From: Akebia trifoliata
Taxonomy: Eukaryota; Streptophyta; Magnoliopsida; Ranunculales; Lardizabalaceae
DNA length: 64,000 bases
Direction of reading: 5' to 3'
Assembly: GCA_017979445.1 (NCBI GenBank)
Contig: CM030707.1
Span: forward strand, 20,094,586-20,158,585
Shown piece by piece: positions 45,410-57,000 of the stretch. Made by a program: the position numbers and the translations under genes. The first letter of the stretch is position 1, and each line of letters begins with the position of its first letter. The notes under the pieces were generated by a model. That model saw only the letters and a program-made list of their open reading frames with translations. It did not search any database and was not told where the DNA came from.

Positions 45410-46265
45410 ATAGTTCATTACTCTTTAACCCCGAGTATGTAGAGTAGAACTCCAGGAAATTAGTCCATTACTCTTTCACCCCGAGTAGGTAGAGTAGAAC
45501 TCCCAGAAAAAATAGTTCATTACTCTTTCGCCCTGAGTAGGTAGAGTAGAACTCCCGAAAATAGTTCATTACTCTTTCACCCCGAGTAGGTAGAGTAGAA
45601 CTCCCAAAAATAGTTCGTTACTCTTTCACCCCGAGTAGGTAGAGTAGAACTCCCGAAAATAGTTCATTACTTTTTCATCCCGAGTAGGTAGAGTAAAACT
45701 CCCAGAAAATAAGTCCATTACTCTTTCACCCCGAGTATGTAGAGTAGGACTCCCAGAAAAAATAGTTCATTACTCTTTCACCCCGAGTAGGTAGAGTAGA
45801 ACTCCCGAAAATAGTTCATTACTCTTTCACCCCGAGTAGGTAGAGTAGAACTCCCGAAAATAGTTCATTACTCTTTCACCCCGAGTAGGTAGAGTAAAAC
45901 TCCCAGAAAATAAGTTCATTACTCTTTCACCCCGAGTAGGTAGAGTAGAACTCCCGAAAATAGTTCATTACTCTTTCACCCCGAGTAGGTAGAGTAAAAA
46001 TCCCAGAAAATAAGTCCATTACTCTTTCACCCCGAGTATGTAGAGTAGGACTCCCAGAAAAAATAGTTCATTACTCTTTCACCCTGAGTAGGTAGAGTAA
46101 AACTCCCAGAAAAAATAGTTCATTACTCTTTCACCCCGAGTAGGTAGAGTAGGACTCCTAGAAAAAATAGTTCATTACTCTTTCACCCCGAGTAGGTAGA
46201 GTAAAACTTTCCAAAAAAAATTGTTTATTACTCTTTCACCCATGGTAGGTAAAGTAAGACATTCA
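45410..46265 (+). repeat. ~50-bp tandem array, about 17 copies
   Basis: The unit TTCATTACTCTTTCACCCCG followed by AGTAGGTAGAGTAGAACTCC recurs every 48-54 bp, with length differences in the A-run between units. Each unit has short inverted halves (TTACTCTTTC and GTAGAGTA), so the RNA could form repeated hairpins. Confidence 0.88.
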
Positions 46266-46591
46266 ATTTTTTTATGCTCAATTTATGCTCAGTTATGCTT
46301 AGTTTATGCTCAGGTTTTACTCAATTTTCACAATGCACACACTTGTACATTTGCGCTTTTTAGTCAGGGAGAATTCTTTTAAATTCAAGGATCTGACACC
46401 GTTAGTGAGAGTTTGCGCTCAAGGACCTAACCACCTTTTTTGATTCGGGGAGAGCTTTACCCTCAAGGATCCGAACACCCCGACGAATTGCTAAATCAGG
46501 CTGCAAAATGAAATGTCACTAGCTTTGGCATTCAGATATCGCACTATCTACCAAAATAGATTTGCTATCTAGTTTGCTTCAACCCTCTGCC

Positions 46592-46604
46592 AAAGAGGGG
46601 CATC
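46592..46604 (+). promoter_or_regulatory. Polypurine tract of outer element
   Basis: AAAGAGGGGCATC lies immediately before the 3' LTR start TGTAGACACC. The same place in the old element reads AAAGAGGATCATC. Confidence 0.75.
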
Positions 46605-48345
46605 TGTAGACACCCCATTTTTGCATCCGCCTGATTAATCAACTCGTCAACCCGATCGCAAGGATTCCCAATGATGGATGTGTATTCCATTGCTTTACTT
46701 TGTTACTAGATTTGTTTCAGAAATCCAGATGAGGTATCTCGAATTGACAAAACCTTAGAAACCACGCTACGCTAGGAAAGTACGACCCCAGAAACATAGA
46801 AATCATCATCTTGCAGACCAAAAAGAAGCTTCACGATAAAAATCACTAAAAATTATCAAATTACCGAAATACCCCTAACCTCAAAACAACCCTAGAGCGT
46901 ACGTTACGCTTAGGAAAATCCATTCGAACACATAAAATGACAAATCGGAACCAAATAAATCATTTCACCAATTTTAACATAATTTGACAAAATTACGAAA
47001 ATGCCCCTCATAAAGTTCACAACCATTTCACACAAAAAATTTCATAAATAACAAAAACTAATATTTCCATTGAATTCCTTACGAAAAACCGATTCTAAAA
47101 CATCCTAGAACATTAAAAACCGACTTAAAACGTGAAAAGTCCTCTCCGGGGGGGTAAAACGGTAATTTCACAATTTTCATGATAAAAAATTCTGAAATTA
47201 ATAAATAAAATATTAAATAATTAAATTTAAACATTAATGAAATTAATTTAAAAAGTTGAACCTAAAAAATCGATTAATCGGACTCTCAGGCAAAATTGTT
47301 GAGGGTTCGTGGGATATTTCTTTAAGGACCCCTCCATTGGGGGTCCAAAGAATTAAAGAAATAATGGAAGGGGGTTCTCCAAAATTAAAAGTAAATCAAG
47401 CAAGACTAAAGTCAAGGTATTAAAGTCAATCAAGTGAGACTAAAGTCAAAATTAAAGTCAATTAAGCAAGACTGAAGTCAAAATATTAAAAGTCAATCAA
47501 TTAAAACTAAAGTCAAAACATTAAAAGTCAATCAAATAAGACCAAAAGTCATAATAGAATTCTAATTAAATAATAACTCTATCTAATAGAGTTCTAACTT
47601 AAAAATAATTCTACCTAAAACAATTCTAATTAAAACACAATTCTACCTAAAACAATTCTAACTAAAACACAACTCTAATTAAAAGAACTCTAATTAAATA
47701 CTAACTCTACCCAAATCAACTCCTAAAAAAATCTATAAATAGAGGTGCTCACACCCTATTTTCGTATCAAATCATAAACCCTAAGAGAAGTAGGTCTAGA
47801 AACTCCCCTAGCCCCCCATAAACCTTAGTTTTGGAGCCCCAACTCCTTACCTAACATCCCCCCTTCGATTTTAGCATAGAAAACACCCAAAAGCCTTCTA
47901 AAAACACTCCCAAATCCGCAACGAACTTGAAGAGTTCAGATTCAAAAACAAGGAGATACCTTGCTTCGGAGATCCGAAGTCAAATCCGGAAACAGAACGA
48001 AGCAAGGGAGCACGGTACAAGGAGCTCTTTTTGTCAGATCTGAGGGAACCAAGTCCTTGCCATCGGAAAGGTAAATTTTTATTTTTATTTTTTTTTATCT
48101 AGGTTTTAGCAATGTAATTTACTTGGAAATTTAGTAGAGACCGGCTTTGGCCGGGCGGGGTTGGTGCCTAACACCTTCCAACCCCGTAACTTGATCCCCG
48201 AATTCAGATTTTTTATGGTAGATTAGTTCCTTTTATCCATGTTAGAGTCAGTTTGGTTCCTAGACCACAATAACTAGGTGGCGACTCCCAAACCTCAAGG
48301 GTCAAAAGCGGATCCGCGCACCCCCGCGGATCGAGGGAGCTTTCA
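46605..48345 (+). repeat. 3' LTR of outer Ogre-like element
   Basis: Begins TGTAGACACC and ends GCTTTCA; nearly identical to 20440-22180, with scattered single-base changes and compensating short indels in homopolymers. Confidence 0.92.
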
Positions 48346-48485
48346 GATCCCCGGACCCTTTTTTTCGTAGATTAGTACCTTTTATCGATTTTGAGTCATG
48401 TTTTGATTCATAGACCGTAAAACTAGGTGATGACTCCTAAACACTCAAAAAGTAGATCCACACACAAAGATTGATGGTGTTTTTA
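48346..48485 (+). mobile_element. Old Ogre-like LTR, right part
   Basis: It begins with the GATCC duplication and continues the old LTR: CGTAGATTAGTACCTTTTATC, CATAGACCGTAAAACTAGGTG and AGTAGATCCACAC match the end of the younger LTR (GTAGATTAGTTCCTTTTATC, CTAGACCACAATAACTAGGTG). The end near 48485 is judged from the LTR alignment. Confidence 0.75.
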
Positions 48486-50083
48486 TGGAGCAACATTCAA
48501 TAATGTTTCTACCTAAAAAGTGATAATAAGTGAACCACTCCTTCTTCGTTCTTAACCCATTTCCTCTACGAAAATCATGTATGTGATACCGTATATTACG
48601 ATATAGTACAAGATATTCTCGCATATTTTTGTAGCTTGTATCAACTATGTAATATTTTCCTAAGACAATTAAGATATTTTTTTCAATAAATTTAAATTAT
48701 CTTAATAGGTATAAACAATATTAAAAATAAGAAAATAAAATAATATTTTATTACCAGCGGAAGGATGCGAGAAATTCAAACTCGGGTCACTAAATGCAGA
48801 TTGAAAGACTCTCTAATTGTGTGTCGAACCTTTCCACTAAACTAAAACAAAATGAACTACATGTCAAATAAACAGATAACCAAGACATTCTGTATACATT
48901 TGATTTTTTTTCCGAATAGAAATGATATTTGTTTGTCAAATGGTATAACTACAGATATATGAGTTTCATTGATTGTATCCATGCAATCCCATTTCATTTA
49001 AAAATAAACATTAAAAATTATTATGTTATTGATTATATTAATTCAAATATTAAATAATTAATTACCTTAAATCATGAAAAATATTGTCGGTCTGCTAATA
49101 TTTTGGGTAATGTGATGTTTAAGTTAAATATTTTTATTAAGTCATGGGCAAAATTATATAATGCTTGTAACATGTTATGAAAATATCAGTTTATCATTTT
49201 ACAAGAATGTTGGAATCTATCCTGACTATTTTTATTTTTAATATTATGTCCAATTGTATATAAAAGAATTGAAATTTATTTTTCAACTCTCACCACTTTA
49301 TTATCTTAAGCAATCATTTATTTCTCATAAAATAATATAATATATTGAAGACATGCTTATCCCTATGAAAATTGTCATAATAAGACATTAGGTTGTTTGA
49401 ATCAAGTATTTCTTTGACATATGAACCATCAGAAAGTAGTGAAATCTGATATAGTTTCTTCATGCATTGATCCCATGTACAATAGTAATGCCATAGTAAA
49501 ATAAAAAATAATTTTTTTTCATTGTGCTAACATCCATCTGTCATTGTATATATACAAATCACATAATTATAAACATATAACAATTTATAATCATCAAATC
49601 ATATAGAGTTTAAGTGAAAACTAAAAAAGTTAAACATAAATATTTCTACCAACCATAATGTAAAATTATTAAGTAAAAAATGCATGTAAAAATTTAATAA
49701 ACTAAAGTAATGTATTTTAACAACTATAATAATAAAAAAATAAAAGTAATATCACTATTCTATTATAGCATTTAAGAAATTATAATCATAAATCTATTTT
49801 ATCCTTAGAAGATTACCCATTATAAGATCCTGTGAGCCTCTTTAAAGTTTATTTTAATTTACTCTAATGTAGACACGCGATTAATATCTACCAATCTAAC
49901 AAAAAATTTCTTGTTAGAAAACTTTTTGAATAATTTGTTAACTAAAAACATCCATACCGTTCCACACTAATCAATGTTATGGAAATTACTCAATAGGTTG
50001 ATATATAAGATAATAGAAGTGTCTTTGTTTGCATTCTGTAACATTTCTTATTTTTTCCAAATCTGTCTCTATATTGTCGGTCA
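48486..50083. other. Intergenic, AT-rich, unrecognised
   Basis: No supported gene. The + strand frame at 49974-50186 overlaps the end of the Myb/SANT-like relic on the other strand and is not coding. This could be part of the DNA transposon that carried that relic, but no transposase is recognisable. Confidence 0.4.
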
Positions 50084-50850
50084 TCACATAAAGCATTCTT
50101 GGATTTCAACATCACTCGTTTTTGTATTTCTTTTTGCATTTACACTTAAGGTGAAAGAGGGATTAAACTCACTTAATCTCTTATGACATCTTCTAGGTAT
50201 ATTTTCAATAGAATTTTCAACTGGATCAATTGAAGTATTTGGTGTTAACCATTCATTCACATTATCAATATATGTATCCAAATCATTGAGAGAAATACAA
50301 TTATTTTGCGTGAATGAAAAAAAAGTCTCGTTTCCAGTCATATAATGTTTTTCAATTGTAATGGTCACACCAAATATTGGGTCTAGTTCATCTTCGTACT
50401 CCAATACCTTGTATTAAAATTGATTGGAATATTTATTTAATTGATAAAAGATAAAAAAATATAATTAAAAAAATTAACTAACTCATTTAACTTCAATTAT
50501 CGTATGAAAACAAAAAAAAAAGTTATTAAAATATATGACTTCCATTGTTTATCAGTTACTTTAAAAGATTTCGTATCTACATCCTATCCTAATTTAGATT
50601 TCATCTTAAGATTCTTTCATACTTTCCATCTATCCTTCACGTAATCCTAACAATATTTGTATTGACCTTTAGGATAAAATTTTTTAAACTTTTCTTTAAA
50701 TATAATTGTAAAATAATCATGCATTTTTTAGATTAAATCTCTTTTTCTTTTATCATATTTTTGAATTACTTCAATATAACATTCCGTCCAAATTTTATGT
50801 ATCGTTGAATCCTAATATGCATATACTGATGGTTGACTAGACATCATCTT
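50084..50850 (-). pseudogene. Myb/SANT-like domain gene, decayed
   Basis: On the minus strand, after a possible acceptor (TTTTTGTAG), a frame from about 50850 to 50540 reads MMSSQPS, then IHKIWTECYIEVIQKYDK, FKEKFKKFYPKGQYKY, DYVKDRWKV, KNLKMKSKLG and TDKQWKSYI, with five in-frame stops. A second exon-like part (50404 to 50084, about 106 codons, open) follows after about 140 nt: LEYEDELDPIFGVTIT and HYMTGNE. This order matches the plant Myb/SANT-like domain (PF12776 type), found in PIF/Harbinger-associated and LIMYB-like proteins. No frameshifts are needed to follow it. It is a dead gene; whether it came from a transposon or a host gene is not clear. Confidence 0.6.
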
Positions 50851-51073
50851 GATACAATCTACAAAAATAAAATTTAAATTTGAAAACAAAATTTTTTTAA
50901 AAAAAAGTAATAAATTAATCCACTCACAATTGTGTCTATGCATCAACCTGATTCTTTAGACCAAGCAATATGATACTTCATTGAATCAAATAAGTATCAT
51001 GTGATTTGGAATTTAGGACCCGCAATTCAATCCAATGTGTATTCAAAAGTTGTTTCTTACTTTACTTATTACA

Positions 51074-51525
51074 ATCTGATTGGCACCCCAACTTTTACTT
51101 ATCATACCCCAATTTCTTAAATTATTTATCACACCAAATTAAAGATTAAAACACACTCTTCCAACATTACAAAGGGTAATATCAACACTATGATACATTA
51201 TAACACTAGTTGACAAAAGCTCTGTACGATTATGTTTAGGCTCATACAATTTTAAACCTAAAAAAATATAAATCTAGTAAAAAAAAAGAGTAAACTTCTA
51301 TTGACACCTCAACTTTTACTTATTACAAAATTTCTTTACAATTATATTTAGACTCGTATAAAATTTTAAATCAATAAAAAAATATAAAAAAATAAAAAAT
51401 AAAAAATAAAAAGTGATTAAGATTCTATTGGTACCCCAACTTTTATTTATTACACCCTATTCACTTATTTTCTTTATTTTTACTTGGGAGTAATAAGTAA
51501 AAGTTGGGGTGCCAATAACAACTCT
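51074..51525. mobile_element. MITE cluster with TTGGCACCCCAACTTTTACTTAT termini
   Basis: The terminus TTGGCACCCCAACTTTTACTTA occurs at about 51079 and, inverted, ends at about 51522 (TAAGTAAAAGTTGGGGTGCCAA). Internal copies of the same end lie at about 51302 and 51422. The set is best read as a short TIR element with another copy inserted in it or partly duplicated. Confidence 0.6.
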
Positions 51526-51708
51526 TAAAATTTAGAGTTTTGATGATGAAAAATTAAAATATGGAGGTTAAGAGGAAATTTGCAATTAAACACATAAATT
51601 TGAAATTAATTTTATCCATTGGTTTAAGGGGAAAATCAAATCAATTGGAAAATCAATCTAAAATTTAAAAAAAGAAGGAAAATTTGATTATATAATTGTT
51701 ATTAACTT

Positions 51709-51743
51709 GAAGAAGAAGAAGAAGAAGAAGAAGAAGAAGAAGA
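51709..51743 (+). repeat. GAA microsatellite
   Basis: About eleven perfect GAA units, followed by a GA-rich tail. Confidence 0.9.
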
Positions 51744-52244
51744 GAGAAAAGAAGAAGAACTCACTTAAGGAGAGAAAGGTCAAAATCTTCACACACAAAA
51801 ATCAGAGAGGGATTCGATAAGAGAGAGAATGCCGAAAAGATCTTAAAATTTGAATATGCCGTGTGTCTTTTGCGGAGGCTCAGTGAAGTGTTGGTAGTTG
51901 AGAAATTTGACTGATTTTTCTGAAAGAATCGACAACCGAAAAGATTCTTTAATGCTCCCAAATATGTAAGTTCTAAAAAGTAGAACGTGTTTAACAAGTT
52001 TTGAATCGTGTGAAAGCTAAAACAAACGGACTATAAATGGGCCTAGTTACACTAGCCAAACCCTCTCCATGACAGGCCATATAAAATAAAATAAAAAAAG
52101 AGGAACATTTCACCTCTATCCCTGCGACCAACACACTGATATGGAAATATTTGTCTTTCTCGAAAGCCATCCTAGTCATAGTGGGGCTTGGGCTGAGTTC
52201 TTATGAGTTAAAACATATATTTTCTTCACAAGTGAACCATCGTT

Positions 52245-52318
52245 GCTTTCATAGCTCAGTTGGTTAGAGCACCCGTTTAGTAAGCGGGAGGTCTTGAGTT
52301 CAACTCTCAATGAAAGCA
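52245..52318 (+). tRNA. tRNA-Thr (anticodon AGU)
   Basis: A 74-nt cloverleaf: acceptor GCTTTCA paired with TGAAAGC and discriminator A; D arm GCTC...GAGC with AGTTGGTTA loop; anticodon stem CCCGT/GCGGG around loop TTAGTAA (anticodon AGT in DNA); T arm TTGAG/CTCAA with loop TTCAACT. There is no intron and no encoded CCA, as in nuclear tRNA genes. The A box TAGCTCAGTTGG is intact; the B box (GAGTTCAACTC) departs from the consensus G in GGTTCGA. A T-rich stretch with TTTT follows within 25 nt and can end Pol III transcription. Confidence 0.95.
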
Positions 52319-52787
52319 CATTTATTTTCATTTTTATTATTGGGAGAATTTAGATGTTTACTTTTAGGGTATGTTTGACTGCACATGGAAAATAGGGTGG
52401 AAAATCAATTTTCATGGAAAATGACATTTTTCAAGTGTTTGATTGCACATGGAAATGGAAATTCATTTTCCACCCCATTCAAAAAGTCCACTAAATCATG
52501 GATTTCACTTTTCCACCCATATGAGTGGGAAAATGAAATCCACCCATATTTTCCATCATCAATTCTTCCCCACCACCACCATTACACTAACCTCGCCGTC
52601 GTCACCATCGCCGTCGGCTCCGTCGCCGACCAACTTCTCTCTCTCTCTTCTTCTCCATCCCTCACCTCCTCCGCCACCACTACCACCACGTTCTCCCCCT
52701 ATCTTCCTCACTTACTTCCGTCGTCTCCATCGTCGCCGTAGTCACCGTCGCCGTCGTCGTCGCCATCATCGCCGTCGTCGTCACCAC

Positions 52788-52837
<50 letters not shown>

Positions 52838-54020
52838 CATCCTCCCCCCTCCCTCTTCCTTGTGGGGTGACACAGGATTTACTGTGACACAACATATGTA
52901 ACCGTAGATTATTTTTACTCATATTGCGAGGAAACACATCTAAGACCTGTTAGAATCCCAGTACATTCTTTTTGTCATTTCAGCATTTTCCTTACTTTTA
53001 TGGCTCAGTTGCTTCCAGTTTTACCCACATTGATGTTATATAAAATATTTATTCAGTTAGGTTACATCGAATTTTGTAACAAAATTGGTTTGTTCAGCGA
53101 ACTGATTTGGGTGAATGTTAATGTTCTTTGAAAATAAATAAAAATAATTTAAGGAGAAAGTATGCATAAATATACATATTTTTAGTTTCTAAATATATAT
53201 AAATCAATCCAACCAAATTGAAAGGGGTCAGATCAATTTGATACATTTTCAATTCGATCATGGGTTTGATTTTTAAAACATTGGTGTTACACTACTAACC
53301 AGCTACCATGTGCAAATTAAAATGAAAAATTAAAGACACTTAAATTCATACCCGTGGGATGGGTATTTTCTCTGAGGTTAAGGGGGTAGAAGAGGAAATA
53401 CAAGAAAGTTGGAAGGGCATTATTGAAAAAGAGGAAAGAAAAATATATAAAGTAGAAGCGTATTCTTGTAAAGTGGGGGTAGACGAAGAAATACAATAAA
53501 GTCGGAGGGCTATCAACACTAAGCTTAGTATATCCAAATAACTCCCACCTCATGTTTTTTAAGGAGTTACAACTCAATACTTACAAGGTGAGAGTTATAA
53601 CTTCTTATTAAGCAAAGGTTAATAACTACCCCTAGAGCTTGATATAAGAAAATAAATGACGATAATCTGACCACGTTTGGATATACTAATAGAAACCTAA
53701 AACCAACCAATATTAAATATCTTTTGTACCCAAATAATAGACAGAGAAATCACAATAGTGGTCCACCAATTGATCTTGGTGCGCCACAAAGCCTATCGAA
53801 GGATCTATACAATCCAGTCCTACGTACAATCTAAATTGACAAATTATTGGAGTTAGAGTTCTCTACTACTCCATGGTGAATTCTCACAAACAACCAAACA
53901 CTGGAGTTATGATTACCTCTTATTGTTAACTTTCAGAAGTTAAACTTCAGAGAAATCTTTAGAGGAACAATGGGCACAGCTTCCTGTATCTCCATCTCCT
54001 ACCCAACTCAAATTGATTAT
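52319..54020. other. Intergenic; GC-rich trinucleotide repeat and 3' flank of HHP gene
   Basis: No gene supported. Repeated GCACATGGAAA segments (52381, 52445) are followed by a (CGTCGC)/(CGT)-rich repeat (52720-52838) that creates overlapping open frames of Arg or Ser/Pro. A ~95-bp imperfect duplication (GGGGGTAGAAGAGGAAATACAA and GGGGGTAGACGAAGAAATACAA) lies at about 53382 and 53476. The last few hundred bases probably include the 3' UTR of the HHP gene. Confidence 0.45.
52720..52838 (+). repeat. CGTCGC-type microsatellite
   Basis: An imperfect array of CGT/CGC triplets, ending in nearly perfect CCGTCG hexamers, in otherwise AT-rich DNA. Confidence 0.85.
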
Positions 54021-57000
54021 CTAACACCCTTGCATGTCCCTCCATTTAAGGTACACGAGCCCGGCGCGATAATGCGTGTATGCTCCTGCAACAACCAACA
54101 CATGAAACAGTTGGTGACTATGTCCTGCAATGTCAAACTTCCCCGGCTTCCACCGCTCAGGTATCCTCGTGGCATACACCAATGCACCGAGCCCATAGAA
54201 AACTCCCATCAGTATCTCATACCCTGTGGTGTGGACAGCTTCGGGTTGGTTTCCAAACAAAATAAGCTTGTGCAGTATAGGTGCCACCCCTGACATGCCC
54301 ATCCCGAAGAAGAGGAATGTTCGTATGTTTCGGAATTCGGGGTTTTGGAAGGCTGGGATGAGTGAGACCATCACAGTGGCGATCCCAAGGACAGTTATGA
54401 AGCCTAGGTAGAGATTACAGAAAAATGGGTTGCACATGAAAGAGTAGTAGACAAGTGGGTAGAAGGAGGTTGAAATGAGGGCTGCGATGCCAGCATAGTC
54501 AACTCTCAGCATGATGTAGGAGAGACGCTCAGAGTGGCAAGAGAGGAGATGGCACGTGCTGCTGGCGAACAAGCAAAACATGGCACCACCCAAGAAGGCA
54601 AAGAAGGGCCACCGTGTGATCGGTCTCAACATTAGGGGAGCTATCATGTTTGCCACATCATCTTTCATGCTTTGCTGCATTTAACCAAAACACAGTGAAG
54701 CAGATTCACATTCAGAATTCTGGTTAATATGACAAGAAATAAAAACATTAAACAATCAATTTGTGTGCAGGCCAAGAGATCAAGGCAAGGTTCTTAGTTA
54801 GACAACTACTGGAGAAGTTTGGAAAAATGAAGAATCTATGCATAATTTACACTATTTTAGAAAAAAGAACATATAATAGAGTCCCCAGAGAATTAATTTG
54901 GTAAGTATTGGCTAAAAAAGGAGTCTAAGGTAAGTATATTGACAATATTAAAGAAATGTATGTTGGAGCTATAGCTAATGATAAACCAAAAGGTGGTAGG
55001 ACGGTGAAGTTTCTAGTTACATCAAGTTTGTACTAGCCTACTAGGGATCAATGTTTCGATGTTGTTATCGATCAATTAACTACTCACAATCAAGGAGAGG
55101 TCTCCGGTGTACATCATTTGTGTATGAAATAGTGTTGGTTGATAAAAAGAGAGAAAATTCAAAACTAGAATAATGAGGGTAACTTAAAACTAAAGGCTTT
55201 AAAATAATTAGTAATTAGGACCAAGAAAGAATATGCAGTGCAACTTAGTAAGGACACTGATAGGGATGAGGCCTTAATTAGTTGAGATTGGAAAGAAAGG
55301 AATACCCGAAAGAGAACACTTCCATTATTTAGATATAATTATCCATAAAATATAGAGAGATTGACGATGATCAGGTTCCTCTAAAATTATCGTTGAGTGG
55401 AAAATGGAGGATTGATTTTGGAGTGCTATGTGACAAGATTGTACCAATGAACTATTAAGTAAAATTTTACAACATATCAACAAGATTAACCACATTGTAT
55501 GGAGTTGAATGTTAAGCATTCAAGAAATGACATGTTCTAGATTGAGTGCTGTAGAGATGAAGAAAAATCAGATATTAGTACAACCAAAGGAAGAGTTGAT
55601 TGAGATGGTTTGGGAATGTAAAACAAAGACCAACAGTGGTGGTCGAAGAGAAGGGGCACTTTGGCGCAAGTACTCTAAAAGGGAGAAGAGAAGGCGTAGC
55701 CCCAAAGTGACATGGATGGTGTAGACATAAAGTAGACAACACTTTGCTAACGTGAACCAAGCATTATAAAAATTCTCTCAACATATGAAATAAACTGAAT
55801 GGATGCATCGGCATTTTGGGTTTTTGGTGATTATTAGTCTGACACTTCATACTCATATCAAACACCGAAACACATGTCCTGGCCATTATTACATAGATAA
55901 GTATGAAGAAAATTTTCAAAAGCTTGAATTTCTTTAAATAACATCTGACTATTAACAATAATTTAAAAGGAAGTTTTTTCAGATTAGTTACATCAAGGAA
56001 AATGTTCCCTAGAAGTATCACTACCTTGTGCATAATGGACATAATATTCCAGCTAATAAGTTCAATTGTGTACAACGAACAGATTGCCGAACAAAAATGT
56101 CATTACGCATAAAAAAAACTCTTTTGCTTTTTTGTATTAGAAGACAAAACAATAATTACATTTTAAGCGTATTTTTGGAAAACGTAAATGGGGGGGGTTG
56201 CTAACATCCCCACGATGCCTTGGACAATAGCAACCATGAAATGGTTCATCTAAAACTTTACAAAATCCAAAAAATTTAAACATTCATGTGACAACAAATC
56301 AGTGCTTGAAAACGACAAAACAAATTAGTGATAAACACAAATCACGGCAAAGAATAAGCTATATAAAAATTAGTTGAAATATAGGTTGATCCTTTTCAAG
56401 TCCAGTACCCATTATTCTCAGATCTTGCTTTCAAAAAGGTTTAATAAATGACTTTTAGTACCCCCACCCAACAAAAAAAAAAAAAAAACATTTGCGCTTC
56501 TCTTGAGTAACTCTACACCCAAGGAAACCATTTTGACAAAATAATTTTCCCTTAATGCCTAAGGAGAAAATTGATTAAGACATCTGTTTGGTCTGCCAAT
56601 TAACAAAGGAAATTATATTTAAGATTAATTTTCCAGAAATAAGCACAACATGCTACTAGAATTACCACCAAAGAAAAAGGAACAAAAACATTACCAGAAC
56701 ACAAATATCAGTATGGTTGACATGGGAGAATCTCTCAGGTAAACAGTTAGTGAGAGGTTCCAAAATATTCCAAGCCGACAGTGATTGAAGCATGTCCATT
56801 GAAGGCAAGGAAGTTTTAAAATCGTCTCGCAATCTTTGCAAATCAGGCATCCCACAATCCTTAAACATATCAGGCAAATGTTGAAGAGAGTGGAGATCCA
56901 CGACCTTTGGAACCTTCATTGCGGTGTATATAGTCAATGAAAGGAAAAGGAAGAACCCAATCAAGTGCCTGAACCAAATATGAATAACTTTAAGGCCAAG

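Larger units (their letters stand above)
20440..48345 (+). mobile_element. Young non-autonomous Ogre-like Ty3/gypsy element (outer), contains a nested element
   Basis: Two LTRs of 1741 bp (20440-22180 and 46605-48345) flank about 7.3 kb of the element's own sequence plus the nested Tat element at 23312-40463. The LTRs begin TG and end CA and differ by roughly 1% by eye. A primer-binding site matching tRNA-Arg, a polypurine tract and GATCC target duplications are all intact. Coding capacity is almost gone: only a pre-RT remnant (about 42290-42430) and an integrase remnant (42555-43020) remain. Large tandem arrays fill the 3' untranslated part. An assembly gap at 40479-40578 hides an unknown amount of sequence. 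Confidence 0.9.
50851..52244. other. Intergenic with nested MITEs and GAA microsatellite
   Basis: Contains the GCACCCCAACTTTTACTTAT-ended elements (annotated separately) and a GAA microsatellite at 51709-51743. Nothing coding is supported; the minus frame at 51761-51997 has no domain. Confidence 0.45.

Noticed and set aside
51761..51997. 78-codon minus-strand frame upstream of the tRNA
   Set aside because: Starts at the edge of a GAA microsatellite, has no domain and no supporting splice or promoter context.
52385..52937. Arg-rich, Pro/Ser-rich and Thr/Ala-rich open frames on both strands
   Set aside because: They come from the CGTCGC/CGT repeat read in different frames; low complexity, no domain.
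54021..54680. Treating the minus frame beginning MQQSMKDD as a complete short protein
   Set aside because: That ATG lies in intron sequence ending in the acceptor AAATGCAG; exon 3 begins at 54674 and the protein starts in exon 1 at 59024.
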